From Heyndrickxia sporothermodurans (GTDB taxonomy: Bacteria > Bacillota > Bacilli > Bacillales > Bacillaceae_C): 64,000 nucleotides of DNA. Positions 50,823 to 58,740 of the stretch are shown here, piece after piece. The DNA lies in contig CP066701.1 of NCBI GenBank assembly GCA_016756695.1, positions 428,001-492,000 on the forward strand, read 5' to 3'. Made by a program: the position numbers and the translations under genes. Each line of letters starts with the position of its first letter. The stretch's first letter is position 1. The notes beneath the pieces were generated by a model. That model had not been told where the DNA came from and did not search any database. It saw nothing but the letters and a program-made list of their open reading frames with translations.

Positions 50823-51059
50823 TTTGGTGCGATTCTTTCGTTTACTTGACCCTTGCTTACACCTTTTTTCCTGCTCGAATCTGACTCTTTCGTGCACTTG
50901 GCACATGCTTGGACCGTTTTTTCTGCTCGAATCTGACTCTTTCGTGCACTTGGATCATGCTTGGGCCGCTTTTCCTGCTCGAATCCGGCTCTTTCATGCA
51001 CTTGGATCTTGCTTAGACCGTTTTTCCTGCTCGAATCCGGCTCTTTCATGCACTTGGAT
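50823..51059. repeat. 52-bp tandem array, left part
   Basis: CTGCTCGAAT anchors at 50871, 50923, 50975 and 51027 are exactly 52 bp apart, with a degenerate unit to the left. The array is interrupted by the IS256 element and continues at 52566. An apparent 79-codon minus-strand frame is only the repeat read through. Confidence 0.92.
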
Positions 51060-51124
51060 GGTTATGTAAATTATTTTGTGTAAATGATTTTGTTACCATA
51101 TTTTTGACTATACTAAAATATATG

Positions 51125-51290
51125 TTCTTACCTGCTAGGGGGATAGGGCAATGCTGGGGAGCAACCCGAGCACCTAGTAGGGTTCTGCACAAAAGGAGAT
51201 GGGGTTTCCCCATCTTTTTCTCCTTTTGGGAGAACAATAGCGATAAACCCTTAGGGCAGAGCCCTAACACGTCCCAATACAAATTGAAAC
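51125..51290. other. structured noncoding segment inside the IS256 element
   Basis: Between the left end and the transposase stop lie several stable hairpins: AAAAGGAGA/TCTCCTTTT around GATGGGG/CCCCATC (51192-51230), and TTAGGGCAGAGCCCTAA near 51251. No frame is open. It could be a strong terminator cluster protecting the host or an RNA. Confidence 0.55.
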
Positions 51291-51292
51291 GA

Positions 51293-52498
51293 TTATTTTC
51301 CAAGCCGACCATTAAACATAATATCGAACTGTTGTCTACATTCTAACCATCCTGGAACGGGAATAGTCCATTTTTCTGTTACTCCTACTGTAGCGAGATA
51401 GACAATCTTTCTTAAAGCATTATCGCTAGGATAAGCATTCTTTGTTTTAGTCACCTTTCTAAGCTGTCTATGAAAGTCCTCAATCGTATTTGTTGTATAT
51501 ATTAACTTTCTAATTTCTACTGGGTAAGAGAAATAAGCAGTTAGCTCAAGCCAATTGTTTTCCCATGATTTGATAATTGATGGATATTTCGTTTCCCACT
51601 TATTTTTAAACTCTTCGAAAGCCACTTCAGCCTGTTCGAGCGTATAAGCTTTGTATACTTTCTTTAAATCATCCATTACCACTTTACGATTTTTAGTTGG
51701 GACATACTTCATATTATTTCGTAATTGGTGGATAACACATGACTGAATAGTAGTATCTGGAAATGTTGCATTAATAGCTTCGGAGAAGCCAGAAAGCCCG
51801 TCTTTACAAGCGATTAGGATGTCTTCGACACCACGGCTTTTGAGCTCCTGACAAACATTTAGCCAAAAACTAGCACTCTCATTTTCACCTATCCAAATAC
51901 CAAGGATGTCTTTGACTCCATCAGTATTAATACCTAAAACTGTATATGCAGCTTTACTAACAATTCTATTTTCATGTTTCACTTTAAAGTGAATCGCATC
52001 CAAAAACACAATTGGATAAACAGGGTCTAGTAGACGAGACTGCCATTCATAAACAAGAGGTAATATCTTATCCGTAACTTTACTTACCAAACTTGGAGAA
52101 ACATTCACACCGTAAATATCCTTCATGTGACTTTCAATATCTCTAGTCGACATTCCTTTTGAATACAGGGCTATAATCTGGTCTTCCAGCCCATTGATGG
52201 ATGTTTCGTATTTTTTAATGATTTGAGGTTCAAAATCTCCTTTACGATCTCTTGGTATGCTTAATTCGGTCTCACCAAACTTACTTTTAATCGTCTTTTT
52301 ACTATACCCATTTCGGCTATTTCCCGAGTTATTGCCCCTTGAATCGTGTTTTGAGTAACCTAGATGATTCTCGATTTCTGCTTCAAATACCTGTTGAAGA
52401 GTCTCCTTAAAAAGATCCTTAATCATGGCATGTATATCGTCAACAGTTTCACATTGACCAGCCAATTCCCTGATTGTCATGTCCTTAAAATTTTGCAT
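51293..52498 (-). CDS. IS256-family transposase
   Basis: A 401-residue mutator-type transposase, full length. The catalytic triad lies at V-F-L-D-A-I-H-F-K-V, I-A-C-K-D-G-L-S-G-F and T-T-N-T-I-E-D-F-H-R-Q-L. The signature C-V-I-H-Q-L-R-N precedes the usual alpha-helical insertion. The N-terminal L-F-K-E-T-L-Q-Q-V-F-E-A-E-I-E-N-H-L-G-Y motif is typical. GGAGATGATC precedes ATG 52498. It appears intact and active. Confidence 0.95.
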   Translation of the reverse strand: MQNFKDMTIRELAGQCETVDDIHAMIKDLFKETLQQVFEAEIENHLGYSKHDSRGNNSGNSRNGYSKKTIKSKFGETELSIPRDRKGDFEPQIIKKYETSINGLEDQIIALYSKGMSTRDIESHMKDIYGVNVSPSLVSKVTDKILPLVYEWQSRLLDPVYPIVFLDAIHFKVKHENRIVSKAAYTVLGINTDGVKDILGIWIGENESASFWLNVCQELKSRGVEDILIACKDGLSGFSEAINATFPDTTIQSCVIHQLRNNMKYVPTKNRKVVMDDLKKVYKAYTLEQAEVAFEEFKNKWETKYPSIIKSWENNWLELTAYFSYPVEIRKLIYTTNTIEDFHRQLRKVTKTKNAYPSDNALRKIVYLATVGVTEKWTIPVPGWLECRQQFDIMFNGRLGK

Positions 52499-52565
52499 TA
52501 ATGATCATCTCCTAGTTATAATTATTAGAAAATTATGACCATTTACACAAAATTTTATACATTCT

Positions 52566-52712
52566 CACTTGGATCTTGCTTGGGCCGCTTTTCCTGCTCG
52601 AATCCGGCTCTTTCATGCACTTGGATCTTGCTTGGGCCGCTTTTCCTGCTCGAATCCGGTTCTTTCATGCACTTGGATCATGCTTAGACCGTTTTTCCTG
52701 CTCGAATAAATG
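52566..52712. repeat. 52-bp tandem array, right part
   Basis: CTGCTCGAAT anchors at 52594, 52646 and 52698 are 52 bp apart and in phase with the left part once the IS is removed. The last unit degenerates after CTCGAATAAA. Within one unit the two 26-bp halves (CTCTTTCATGCACTTGGATC and CGCTTTTCCTGCTCGAATC) are themselves similar. Confidence 0.92.
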
Positions 52713-52797
52713 CAGCTCCTCCGTTGACCTACTCTCACTTAGTCGGCTTATCTGGTTCAAGTCCAACTTTTTCGCGCACAAATTCCTTATTTAAAAA

Positions 52798-52823
52798 AAG
52801 CCAAACCTGATTTGGTTTGACCT
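52798..52823 (-). terminator. terminator after the SE1561-like gene
   Basis: CAAACC/GGTTTG hairpin, followed on the minus strand by a TTTTTTT run. Confidence 0.75.
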
Positions 52824-52828
52824 TTCTC

Positions 52829-53005
52829 TTACTTTTTAAATTGCTCACATTTCATTTCCAAATCGTCAATCATTTCGATTAAGCGATCGATGTCTTCTAA
52901 TTCTGTATCTTCAGGATCAATGGAATCCAATACTTCTAAAAACATATTTAATCGTTGTTTTAAATAAAGCACTTGTGAATCTTTATCATGAACTGCGTTT
53001 CCCAA
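52829..53005 (-). CDS. SE1561/YfjT-like small protein, 58 residues
   Basis: A short frame reads G-N-A-V-H-D-K-D-S-Q-V-L-Y-L-K-Q-R-L, then S-I-D-P-E-D-T-E-L-E-D-I-D-R-L-I-E-M, then D-D-L-E-M-K-C-E-Q-F-K-K (given in parts). This acidic two-helix protein matches the SE1561 family. Its B. subtilis counterpart (yfjT) lies beside yfkAB as here, on memory. Start is TTG 53005 with AAAGGAGAG upstream. Function unknown. It is divergent from yfkAB and short enough to be missed by gene callers. Confidence 0.8.
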   Translation of the reverse strand: MGNAVHDKDSQVLYLKQRLNMFLEVLDSIDPEDTELEDIDRLIEMIDDLEMKCEQFKK

Positions 53006-53171
53006 AGGTGCGTCTCTCCTTTCGTCATTTTACTATCATACCAAACATATACTTAAGTGAAAACATCTTGTTCTTTCAAAAATGATTACCCTGGGTTAAT
53101 ATGATATCTGGGTGTCTTTTAAAAGAAATACCCAATAATAGGTTTATAAATAATTAGAGGAGTCTTGTATT

Positions 53172-54299
53172 ATGCAAAACGTTTCACAACTTCCATTGAT
53201 TACCCCGTCAAATGATCCGTGGGAAGCGTACTTGGATGTAAAAGATCATGGAAGCCTTGTTCTATCGAATATTGAATTTACAACTACCACCCTTTGTAAT
53301 ATGCGCTGTGAGCATTGTGCGGTAGGATATACGCTGCAGCCAAAGGATCCAAATGCATTGCCGTTAGAGCTGTTACTTCAACGTTTGGAAGAAATTCCAC
53401 AATTGCGCGCATTGAGTATTACGGGTGGAGAGCCGATGCTTTCAAAAAAATCGGTAGAAAATTATGTTCTTCCATTACTTAAGTATGCCCATCAAAACGG
53501 CATCCGAACACAAATTAATTCAAACTTAACCCTTGACCCCGATCGCTACTTATTAATTGCTCCATATTTAGATGTCTTACATATTTCTCATAACTGGGGA
53601 ACGGTAGATGATTTCATTGATGGTGGGTTTGCTAACATGGCTAGAAAGCCTACGCGCGAACAACGAAAAAAGTTATTTGACCGAATGATTGAAAACAGTC
53701 GGCTTCTTTCTGAAAAAGGTGTCATGGTTTCTGCAGAAACAATGTTAAATAAGCGCACACTTCCACATTTAGAACATATTCACCGACAAATTGTCGAGGA
53801 AATGAAATGTGCTCGTCACGAGGTTCATCCAATGTATCCAAGTGATTTTGCTGCGAATTTAGAAGTGCTGTCACTTGAACAAACACGCGAAGCAATTCAT
53901 CATTTGCTTGACATTCGCGATGAAAATACTTGGATGTTATTTGGAACTTTGCCTTTCTATCCATGCAGTCCGAATGAAGAAGATTTAACCTTACTGAAGA
54001 GGCTGTATTCGAGTAAAAATGTGACTGTGCGAAATGATCCTGATGGACGTTCACGATTAAATGTAAATATTTTCACTGGGGATGTTATTGTTACTGATTT
54101 TGGTGATACACCGCCACTTGGAAATATTCAACATGATGCTCTTCCAGCTTTATATGAAAAATGGATGGCAACACCTTTGGCGAAATCATTGAATTGCCAT
54201 TGTCCAGCGGTTCAATGTGTGGGTCCAAATGTGCTTGTGAAAGATGCCTATTATCGTGAGGTTGATTTTCAAAAGAGGAAAGCTAATATTAGTTTATAA
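53172..54299 (+). CDS. yfkAB: radical SAM protein YfkAB
   Basis: A 375-residue radical SAM enzyme. The cluster motif is C-N-M-R-C-E-H-C (about residues 43-50), then the G-G-E-P motif T-G-G-E-P-M-L, and a C-terminal C-H-C-P-A-V-Q-C that fits the C-x-C-x4-C signature of YfkAB. In B. subtilis the gene is split by frame into yfkA and yfkB; here it is one frame. The reaction is unknown. TTAGAGGAG precedes ATG 53172. Monocistronic. Confidence 0.9.
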   Translation: MQNVSQLPLITPSNDPWEAYLDVKDHGSLVLSNIEFTTTTLCNMRCEHCAVGYTLQPKDPNALPLELLLQRLEEIPQLRALSITGGEPMLSKKSVENYVLPLLKYAHQNGIRTQINSNLTLDPDRYLLIAPYLDVLHISHNWGTVDDFIDGGFANMARKPTREQRKKLFDRMIENSRLLSEKGVMVSAETMLNKRTLPHLEHIHRQIVEEMKCARHEVHPMYPSDFAANLEVLSLEQTREAIHHLLDIRDENTWMLFGTLPFYPCSPNEEDLTLLKRLYSSKNVTVRNDPDGRSRLNVNIFTGDVIVTDFGDTPPLGNIQHDALPALYEKWMATPLAKSLNCHCPAVQCVGPNVLVKDAYYREVDFQKRKANISL

Positions 54300-54435
54300 A
54301 ATATTTAAACGCTCGGAACACTCTGGGCGTTTAATTTTTACTTACCTTGATAATTAAAGTTCGTTAAAAAAGGGCAAATTCCTTTTACTAGACTTTTCTC
54401 TTATATTATTTCAATATATTTTGTAAAACAAATTA

Positions 54436-54464
54436 TTGACAGAACAGCAAAACAAGTGTAATTT
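54436..54464 (+). promoter_or_regulatory. sigma-A promoter of the S-box gene
   Basis: TTGACA (54436-54441) and TAATTT (54459-54464) are separated by 17 bp, placing the transcript start about 20 bp before the riboswitch. Confidence 0.75.
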
Positions 54465-54490
54465 AACTTGTAGTTAAATAGTTTTGAATA

Positions 54491-54646
54491 TTCTTATCTA
54501 GAGAGGTGGAGGGACTGGCCCTTTGAAGCCTCGGCAGCAGACTTTTCGAAGTACTGTGCCAATTCCAGAAGCGAAAAGCTTGAAGATAAGAAGAGATCCG
54601 ATTATGGAAATTACCCCTCTTCTTATTTATGTGAAGAGGGTTTTTT
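54491..54646 (+). promoter_or_regulatory. SAM-I (S-box) riboswitch with terminator
   Basis: The aptamer starts TTCTTATC and closes with GATAAGAA (P1, 54491-54592). It has the conserved AGAGGTGGAGGGACTGGCCC, GAAGCC-CGGCA and GTGCCAATTCC segments. The expression platform is a terminator, CCCTCTTC/GAAGAGGG plus TTTTTT (54614-54646). High SAM should stop transcription of the methionine synthase-like gene. Confidence 0.96.
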
Positions 54647-54672
54647 ATTTTGAGTGAGAGGGGATATATTTT

Positions 54673-55800
54673 ATGACAAAGACATTGACGAAAGCTCCAT
54701 TTAAAGCTGATCATGTGGGCAGTTTTCTTAGAACGGAGCCGATTAAAGAAGCGAGGAAAGCTTTTGCAAATGGAGAAATCGATAAAGCTGCATTAAAGGC
54801 TGTAGAAGATAAAGAAATCGAGAAACTTGTGCAAACGGAAATTGAGGTTGGACTTAAATCAATTACTGATGGGGAATTTCGACGTTCCTATTGGCATTTA
54901 GATTTTTTAGCGGGTTTAAAGGGTGTTGAACTGTTTGAAGCGGAATATATTAATAACTTTAAAGGATCGCAGCCGAAAAATAATGCGATTAAAATAGTCG
55001 ATAAAATAGAATTCCACAATCATTATATGCTCGAACACTTTAAGTTTTTAAAAGATGCCGTAGAAAAGTATGGGGATGGCAGCCAAGTCGCCAAGTTTTC
55101 TATACCAAGTCCAAATATGTTATTCACTAGAATTCAAGGGGATGAATATTATAATGGCGATACAGAGCAGTTCTATCGTGATACTGTTGTTGCCTATCAA
55201 AAAGCCATTCAAGCATTCTATGATGCCGGCTGCCGATATTTGCAATTAGATGATACTTCGTGGATTGATTTTGTTTCGGAAGAGCGAATCAAAGCAGTTG
55301 TTGAAAAACTTGGAATGGATGTACAAGACATCATTGATACGAGAGTACGTTGTTTAAATGATGCGATTTCACAGAAGCCTGATGATATGTTGATTACGAT
55401 GCATATTTGCAGAGGAAACTTCCGCTCTACCTTTATTACAAGCGGCGGATATCATACGATTTCTGATGCCATTTTTGCAAACTTAAACGTCGATGGACTT
55501 TTCCTTGAATATGATGATAATCGTTCAGGCGATTTTGAACCATTAAAAAGTTTTACACGGGGTGACCTGACCGTTGTACTTGGATTAATTACGTCAAAAT
55601 TCCCGGACCTAGAAGATTCTAATAGAATTAAAGATAGAATAAAAGAAGCTAGTCAATATATTCCTTTGGAAAACCTAGCCTTAAGTCCTCAATGCGGATT
55701 TGCAAGTACGGAAGAAGGGAATGTATTAACCGAAGAGGATCAGTGGAATAAAATTAAACATGTAAATGAAATTGCTAAGGATATTTGGAATACACTCTAA
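54673..55800 (+). CDS. yxjG: MetE C-terminal-like methyltransferase, YxjG/YxjH type
   Basis: A 375-residue cobalamin-independent methionine synthase-like protein covering only the catalytic barrel. It has A-D-H-V-G-S-F-L-R near the start, T-D-G-E-F-R-R-S-Y-W, Q-L-D-D-T-S-W, H-I-C-R-G-N-F with zinc-site His and Cys, and L-S-P-Q-C-G-F-A-S with the second zinc Cys. YxjG and YxjH of B. subtilis are also S-box genes and are thought to recycle homocysteine to methionine with a methyl donor other than folate polyglutamate. GAGAGGGG precedes the ATG. Strong SAM control is expected. Confidence 0.9.
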   Translation: MTKTLTKAPFKADHVGSFLRTEPIKEARKAFANGEIDKAALKAVEDKEIEKLVQTEIEVGLKSITDGEFRRSYWHLDFLAGLKGVELFEAEYINNFKGSQPKNNAIKIVDKIEFHNHYMLEHFKFLKDAVEKYGDGSQVAKFSIPSPNMLFTRIQGDEYYNGDTEQFYRDTVVAYQKAIQAFYDAGCRYLQLDDTSWIDFVSEERIKAVVEKLGMDVQDIIDTRVRCLNDAISQKPDDMLITMHICRGNFRSTFITSGGYHTISDAIFANLNVDGLFLEYDDNRSGDFEPLKSFTRGDLTVVLGLITSKFPDLEDSNRIKDRIKEASQYIPLENLALSPQCGFASTEEGNVLTEEDQWNKIKHVNEIAKDIWNTL

Positions 55801-55807
55801 AATGTAT

Positions 55808-55833
55808 GCCTCCTTCCATGATGGAAGGAGGTC
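55808..55833 (+). terminator. rho-independent terminator
   Basis: CCTCCTTCCA/TGGAAGGAGG stem with a 3-base loop just after the yxjG-like gene; the T-run is short (TCATTTCATTT). Confidence 0.75.
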
Positions 55834-55920
55834 ATTTCATTTATTTTGGCTATTTTATAAATAAAATTGATTACTCCTAATAGTAAACTGATTTTTAATA
55901 CAAATGATGTTCTAATTTAC

Positions 55921-56040
55921 CTGTGGCTAACCGGGGAAATTTGGTTTGTGCATTATAAAATTTTGTTTGTGACGCATGAAGTTTGGTTTGTGCATCATAC
56001 TTTGTCATTTGTGGATCATAGACTCTTTTTCAAACGACTA
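55921..56040. repeat. 21-bp TTTGTG repeat cluster (small)
   Basis: TTTGTGCAT, TTTGTGACG, TTTGTGCAT and TTTGTGGAT follow one another every 21 bp from about 55943, the same monomers in the same order as in the 47046-47580 array. A 62-codon frame over it has no ribosome site. Confidence 0.85.
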
Positions 56041-56192
56041 ATTTCCAGTCTATAGATTTTTAAAATTTTATTTGTGGCACATCATGCCCGTCTATGTAGT
56101 AGATATTTGTTTCATTTAAATTCTCAATTATCTTTGTATAATATTCCAAAATCTCCAAACTCTATTTATATACAGACGAAGGAGAATATCAA

Positions 56193-56654
56193 ATGGCTCA
56201 AATCATCTTATGGGGTATACTTATTATTTCATGGCTTTCATTGTTTTTTCTAAAAAAAGATTCTATCCGCCGGTTTATGCCTGTAGCAATTTTTGCTGCC
56301 TTATTAGTCACCATAATTGAAGAAATCGGTTATGTTTACAATTGGTGGACGATTCTGGGGAAAATTTTTCCGTGGGAACATTTCATTACATATCCTTTAA
56401 CCTATGGTCCTTTTTTAGTGGGAACGATATGGATTTTCCATTTTACGTATGATAAGTCCTTTTGGGTTTATATTTTGACTAATGCAATCATTGACGCTTT
56501 CCATGCATTTGTTATGCTTAATCTTTTTACATATTTCGGAATATATAGGTTAAATAACATCAATAATTTCGGGTTATTTATTCTAATATTCTGTCTTTCG
56601 TTTGTGATATATCCTTATCAGATATGGCAAGACAAAATTATGAAAAAAAGTTAA
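56193..56654 (+). CDS. CBO0543-like five-helix membrane protein (paralogue)
   Basis: A 153-residue membrane protein with about five helices. Shared features with the protein at 15608-16144: I-R-R-F-M-P-V, Y-V-Y-N-W-W, a mid N-A-I-I-D motif, N-N-F-G-L-F-I-L-I and a final Y-Q-I-W-Q. The conserved tryptophans and asparagines sit at predicted membrane borders. No function known; relatives occur widely in endospore formers. AAGGAGAA precedes ATG 56193. No partner gene is obvious. Confidence 0.68.
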   Translation: MAQIILWGILIISWLSLFFLKKDSIRRFMPVAIFAALLVTIIEEIGYVYNWWTILGKIFPWEHFITYPLTYGPFLVGTIWIFHFTYDKSFWVYILTNAIIDAFHAFVMLNLFTYFGIYRLNNINNFGLFILIFCLSFVIYPYQIWQDKIMKKS

Positions 56655-56708
56655 TGAAGATAAAAAAGGCCGCCATTTCGGCAACCGTATTTTTAAAGAA
56701 ATTTATTA

Positions 56709-57266
56709 TTATCGATACGAGTCATGTGTCGGATGAAACAAGTCTTCCTCCGCATTTCTAACCATTGAAAAATGTTCGACATTGTAGTGCCCATGAAGGG
56801 TACGATTATGATGCTTGATGATTTGTTCCGCACTTAAACTATCATTATCTGTTGTCGAATGTCCATCACCGACTAATGTCACATCAAAACCAGTAATAGT
56901 GGCAGTTCTAACTGCACTATCTATACAATGTTGTGTCGCACATCCCATAATAACAATATGCTCAATCGCTTGTGATCGCAAATGAGAAAGAAGTCCCGTC
57001 CCATGGAAGCAATTTGTTGCAGCTTTATCAAAAATTTTTGAATCAGAAGGAACATTAATCGCGTTGTGAACCTGAAACCCTTCCCCTTTGCCTTCAGCTA
57101 CGTCAATATCCCTTATAAACACAACTGGAACATTAGATTCTTTTGCTTTTTCAATTACTAAATTAATATTGCGAATGAGCTGCTCTTTATTAAAAACAGC
57201 GTTTTGTTTTTCATTCCCATCAATTAGTTCTTGTTGGGCATCAATAATTAATAAAGTTTGATTCAA
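56709..57266 (-). CDS. isochorismatase-family cysteine hydrolase
   Basis: A 185-residue enzyme of the isochorismatase/nicotinamidase fold. The catalytic triad is D in L-I-I-D-A-Q-Q-E, K in F-D-K-A-A-T-N-C-F and C in M-G-C-A-T-Q-H-C-I-D, with the usual cis-peptide region before it. Substrate unknown; nicotinamide, ureidoacrylate or similar amides are possible. TTG 57266 is chosen as start with AAAGGGGA 8 nt upstream; the TTG at 57284 overlaps that site. A tiny frame with a strong ribosome site lies 43 bp upstream. Confidence 0.85.
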   Translation of the reverse strand: MNQTLLIIDAQQELIDGNEKQNAVFNKEQLIRNINLVIEKAKESNVPVVFIRDIDVAEGKGEGFQVHNAINVPSDSKIFDKAATNCFHGTGLLSHLRSQAIEHIVIMGCATQHCIDSAVRTATITGFDVTLVGDGHSTTDNDSLSAEQIIKHHNRTLHGHYNVEHFSMVRNAEEDLFHPTHDSYR

Positions 57267-57308
57267 ATGATTTTCCCCTTTCAATTCTCGGGAAAACGCT
57301 ATAAATAA

Positions 57309-57365
57309 TTAGTTAGCTGTTCTCCCCTTACTATTTTTCACGCTAACATATTTTTTGTTTGTCAT
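57309..57365 (-). CDS. candidate 18-residue peptide
   Basis: ATG 57365 is preceded by AAGGGGGT at an 8-nt distance, one of the best ribosome sites in this stretch, and by GGATAAT 15 bp further up. The frame gives M-T-N-K-K-Y-V-S-V-K-N-S-K-G-R-T-A-N and stops 43 bp before the hydrolase gene. The peptide is basic and soluble. It could be a leader peptide or a short protein; no family is known to me. Confidence 0.4.
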   Translation of the reverse strand: MTNKKYVSVKNSKGRTAN

Positions 57366-57569
57366 ACGATCAACCCCCTTAAAAAATTATCCGCTGAATA
57401 AAAATTTGTAATTTTCATTCAATTATACTTTAGCATAATAACCTTAAAAAAAATACGTTTAATTAAAAAAACTCCCTCAGCTTTCTTGTTGAGGATAATG
57501 AAAGATAAATATATTATGTTAAAATATAGTAAAAAGGAACTAGCCAAACTGAATAGTGAGGAATGCACA

Positions 57570-58091
57570 ATGACGATACAATTTATGAAATTAATCAAAC
57601 CTACCGAAACTATTGTAAAGGCATTAAATAAGTGGGAAAACGATCCAGCATTAATCCCATTGATTCGACCAAACAAAAACAAATTAGAATTGGAATGTAG
57701 AGAAAATTTGACCATTGATGACTTAACTAGACGCTTGGAAAACCATCACATTTACTTAATTTACTTGGATGAGCAACTGATCGGTGAAATAAATTATATG
57801 GTTGATCCAAATCATCTTTACAAAAAAGTACCTGGAACTGCTTGGATAGGTATTACAATTGGCGAGTCTGTCGGGAGAGGTAAAGGGATTGGTTATAAGG
57901 CCATTCAATTTTTGGAAGAGCAAATTAAAACGCAAGGGTTAAAACGAATTGAATTAGGTGTTTTTGAATTTAATAATCAAGCCCATAGCCTTTATCAGAG
58001 GATGGGATACAAAGAGATTGGCCGTATTGAAAATTTTACATATTGGAAAGATAAATTATGGGGAGATATTCGTATGGAGAAGTATGTGTGA
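57570..58091 (+). CDS. GNAT-family N-acetyltransferase
   Basis: A 173-residue GNAT. The acetyl-CoA loop is S-V-G-R-G-K-G-I-G-Y-K-A-I, followed by R-I-E-L-G-V-F-E-F-N-N-Q-A-H-S-L-Y-Q-R-M-G-Y (in parts), typical of aminoglycoside- or peptide-type GNATs. Substrate unknown. ATG 57570 is preferred (GTGAGGAA upstream) over the long frame start at 57486, whose extra part has no ribosome site. Single gene ended by a strong palindrome at 58130. Confidence 0.82.
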   Translation: MTIQFMKLIKPTETIVKALNKWENDPALIPLIRPNKNKLELECRENLTIDDLTRRLENHHIYLIYLDEQLIGEINYMVDPNHLYKKVPGTAWIGITIGESVGRGKGIGYKAIQFLEEQIKTQGLKRIELGVFEFNNQAHSLYQRMGYKEIGRIENFTYWKDKLWGDIRMEKYV

Positions 58092-58129
58092 TATCAAGAA
58101 AATTGAGGTTGTTTTTGCTGGAGATTCAT

Positions 58130-58157
58130 AGAACCTCTTAAATATTTAAGAGGTTCT
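58130..58157. terminator. bidirectional terminator
   Basis: A perfect 28-bp palindrome, AGAACCTCTTAAAT/ATTTAAGAGGTTCT, followed by TTAACG, between two converging genes. Confidence 0.8.
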
Positions 58158-58185
58158 TTAACGAACTCTTTTAAATGGAAAATTA

Positions 58186-58698
58186 TTATGGAAGCATAAA
58201 AATAATGATAAAAAGAATTAAACTTGTCCATAAATAGGAGGCCTTGATTTTTGCTTCCTTCGAAATACTTTCCCCCTTAATTTTATGGATGACAGATAAA
58301 ACAAAAAGATTCATCATAAAGATAAAATAACAAATGAATACATACAAAGTCCAACGTTGTTCCTGCATAAATTCTTGAAAATTTATACTTGCAAGTGCAG
58401 CGGTTATGAAAAATGTAATAGATAAAATTAATAGTAATGGTGTTAAAATATACATTTTCATCCATATTCGATGAGTTAAAAATAATGTGCTTTTTTTCGT
58501 TTGAAAAATCATTAGTAAACTCGAACATCCAACAACAATAATAATAAATAGAAATGTCAATAGTAACGGAATAATTGTGGATGTTCCGTTCAGTGATAAA
58601 GAAACCGAGAAATAACTTTTAAACATTTCAACTATAAACAATAAAATCACTAAAAACAGAACTACTATACATTGATAAATTGTCCATCTTGATGGCAT
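58186..58698 (-). CDS. four-helix membrane protein of unknown function
   Basis: A 170-residue integral membrane protein with four clear helices: residues 7-25 (I-V-V-L-F-L-V-I-L-L-F-I-V), 42-66, 83-103 and 124-142, plus a last one at 153-168. Loops carry basic residues on the presumed cytoplasmic side (Q-T-K-K-S, H-K-I-K-G-E). No family recognised. AGGAGGT lies upstream of ATG 58698, somewhat far. It follows the M50 protease gene on the same strand after 40 bp, so the two may be co-transcribed. Confidence 0.7.
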   Translation of the reverse strand: MPSRWTIYQCIVVLFLVILLFIVEMFKSYFSVSLSLNGTSTIIPLLLTFLFIIIVVGCSSLLMIFQTKKSTLFLTHRIWMKMYILTPLLLILSITFFITAALASINFQEFMQEQRWTLYVFICYFIFMMNLFVLSVIHKIKGESISKEAKIKASYLWTSLILFIIIFMLP

Positions 58699-58740
58699 GC
58701 GTATGAGTACCTCCTCTAAACCCTAAACAGTACACCCCTG

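Larger units (their letters stand above)
51060..52565 (-). mobile_element. complete IS256-family element
   Basis: The ends GGTTATGTAAATTATTTTGT (left) and AGAATGTATAAAATTTTGTG (right, read inwards) share ATGTA and TTTTGTGTAAATG. A 9-bp duplication CACTTGGAT flanks it (51051-51059 and 52566-52574). Removing the element plus one duplicate brings the next array anchor from 52594 to 51079, exactly 52 bp after 51027. The element is therefore a clean insertion into the array. Confidence 0.92.

Noticed and set aside
50810-51049. 79-codon minus-strand frame rich in S-R-K and E-K
   Set aside because: It is the 52-bp repeat read through. The period is not a multiple of three, so the frame cannot be a maintained protein repeat, and no ribosome site precedes it.
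55867-56055. 62-codon plus-strand frame with F-V-H-Y/H repeats
   Set aside because: Reading of the 21-bp TTTGTG monomers; no ribosome site.
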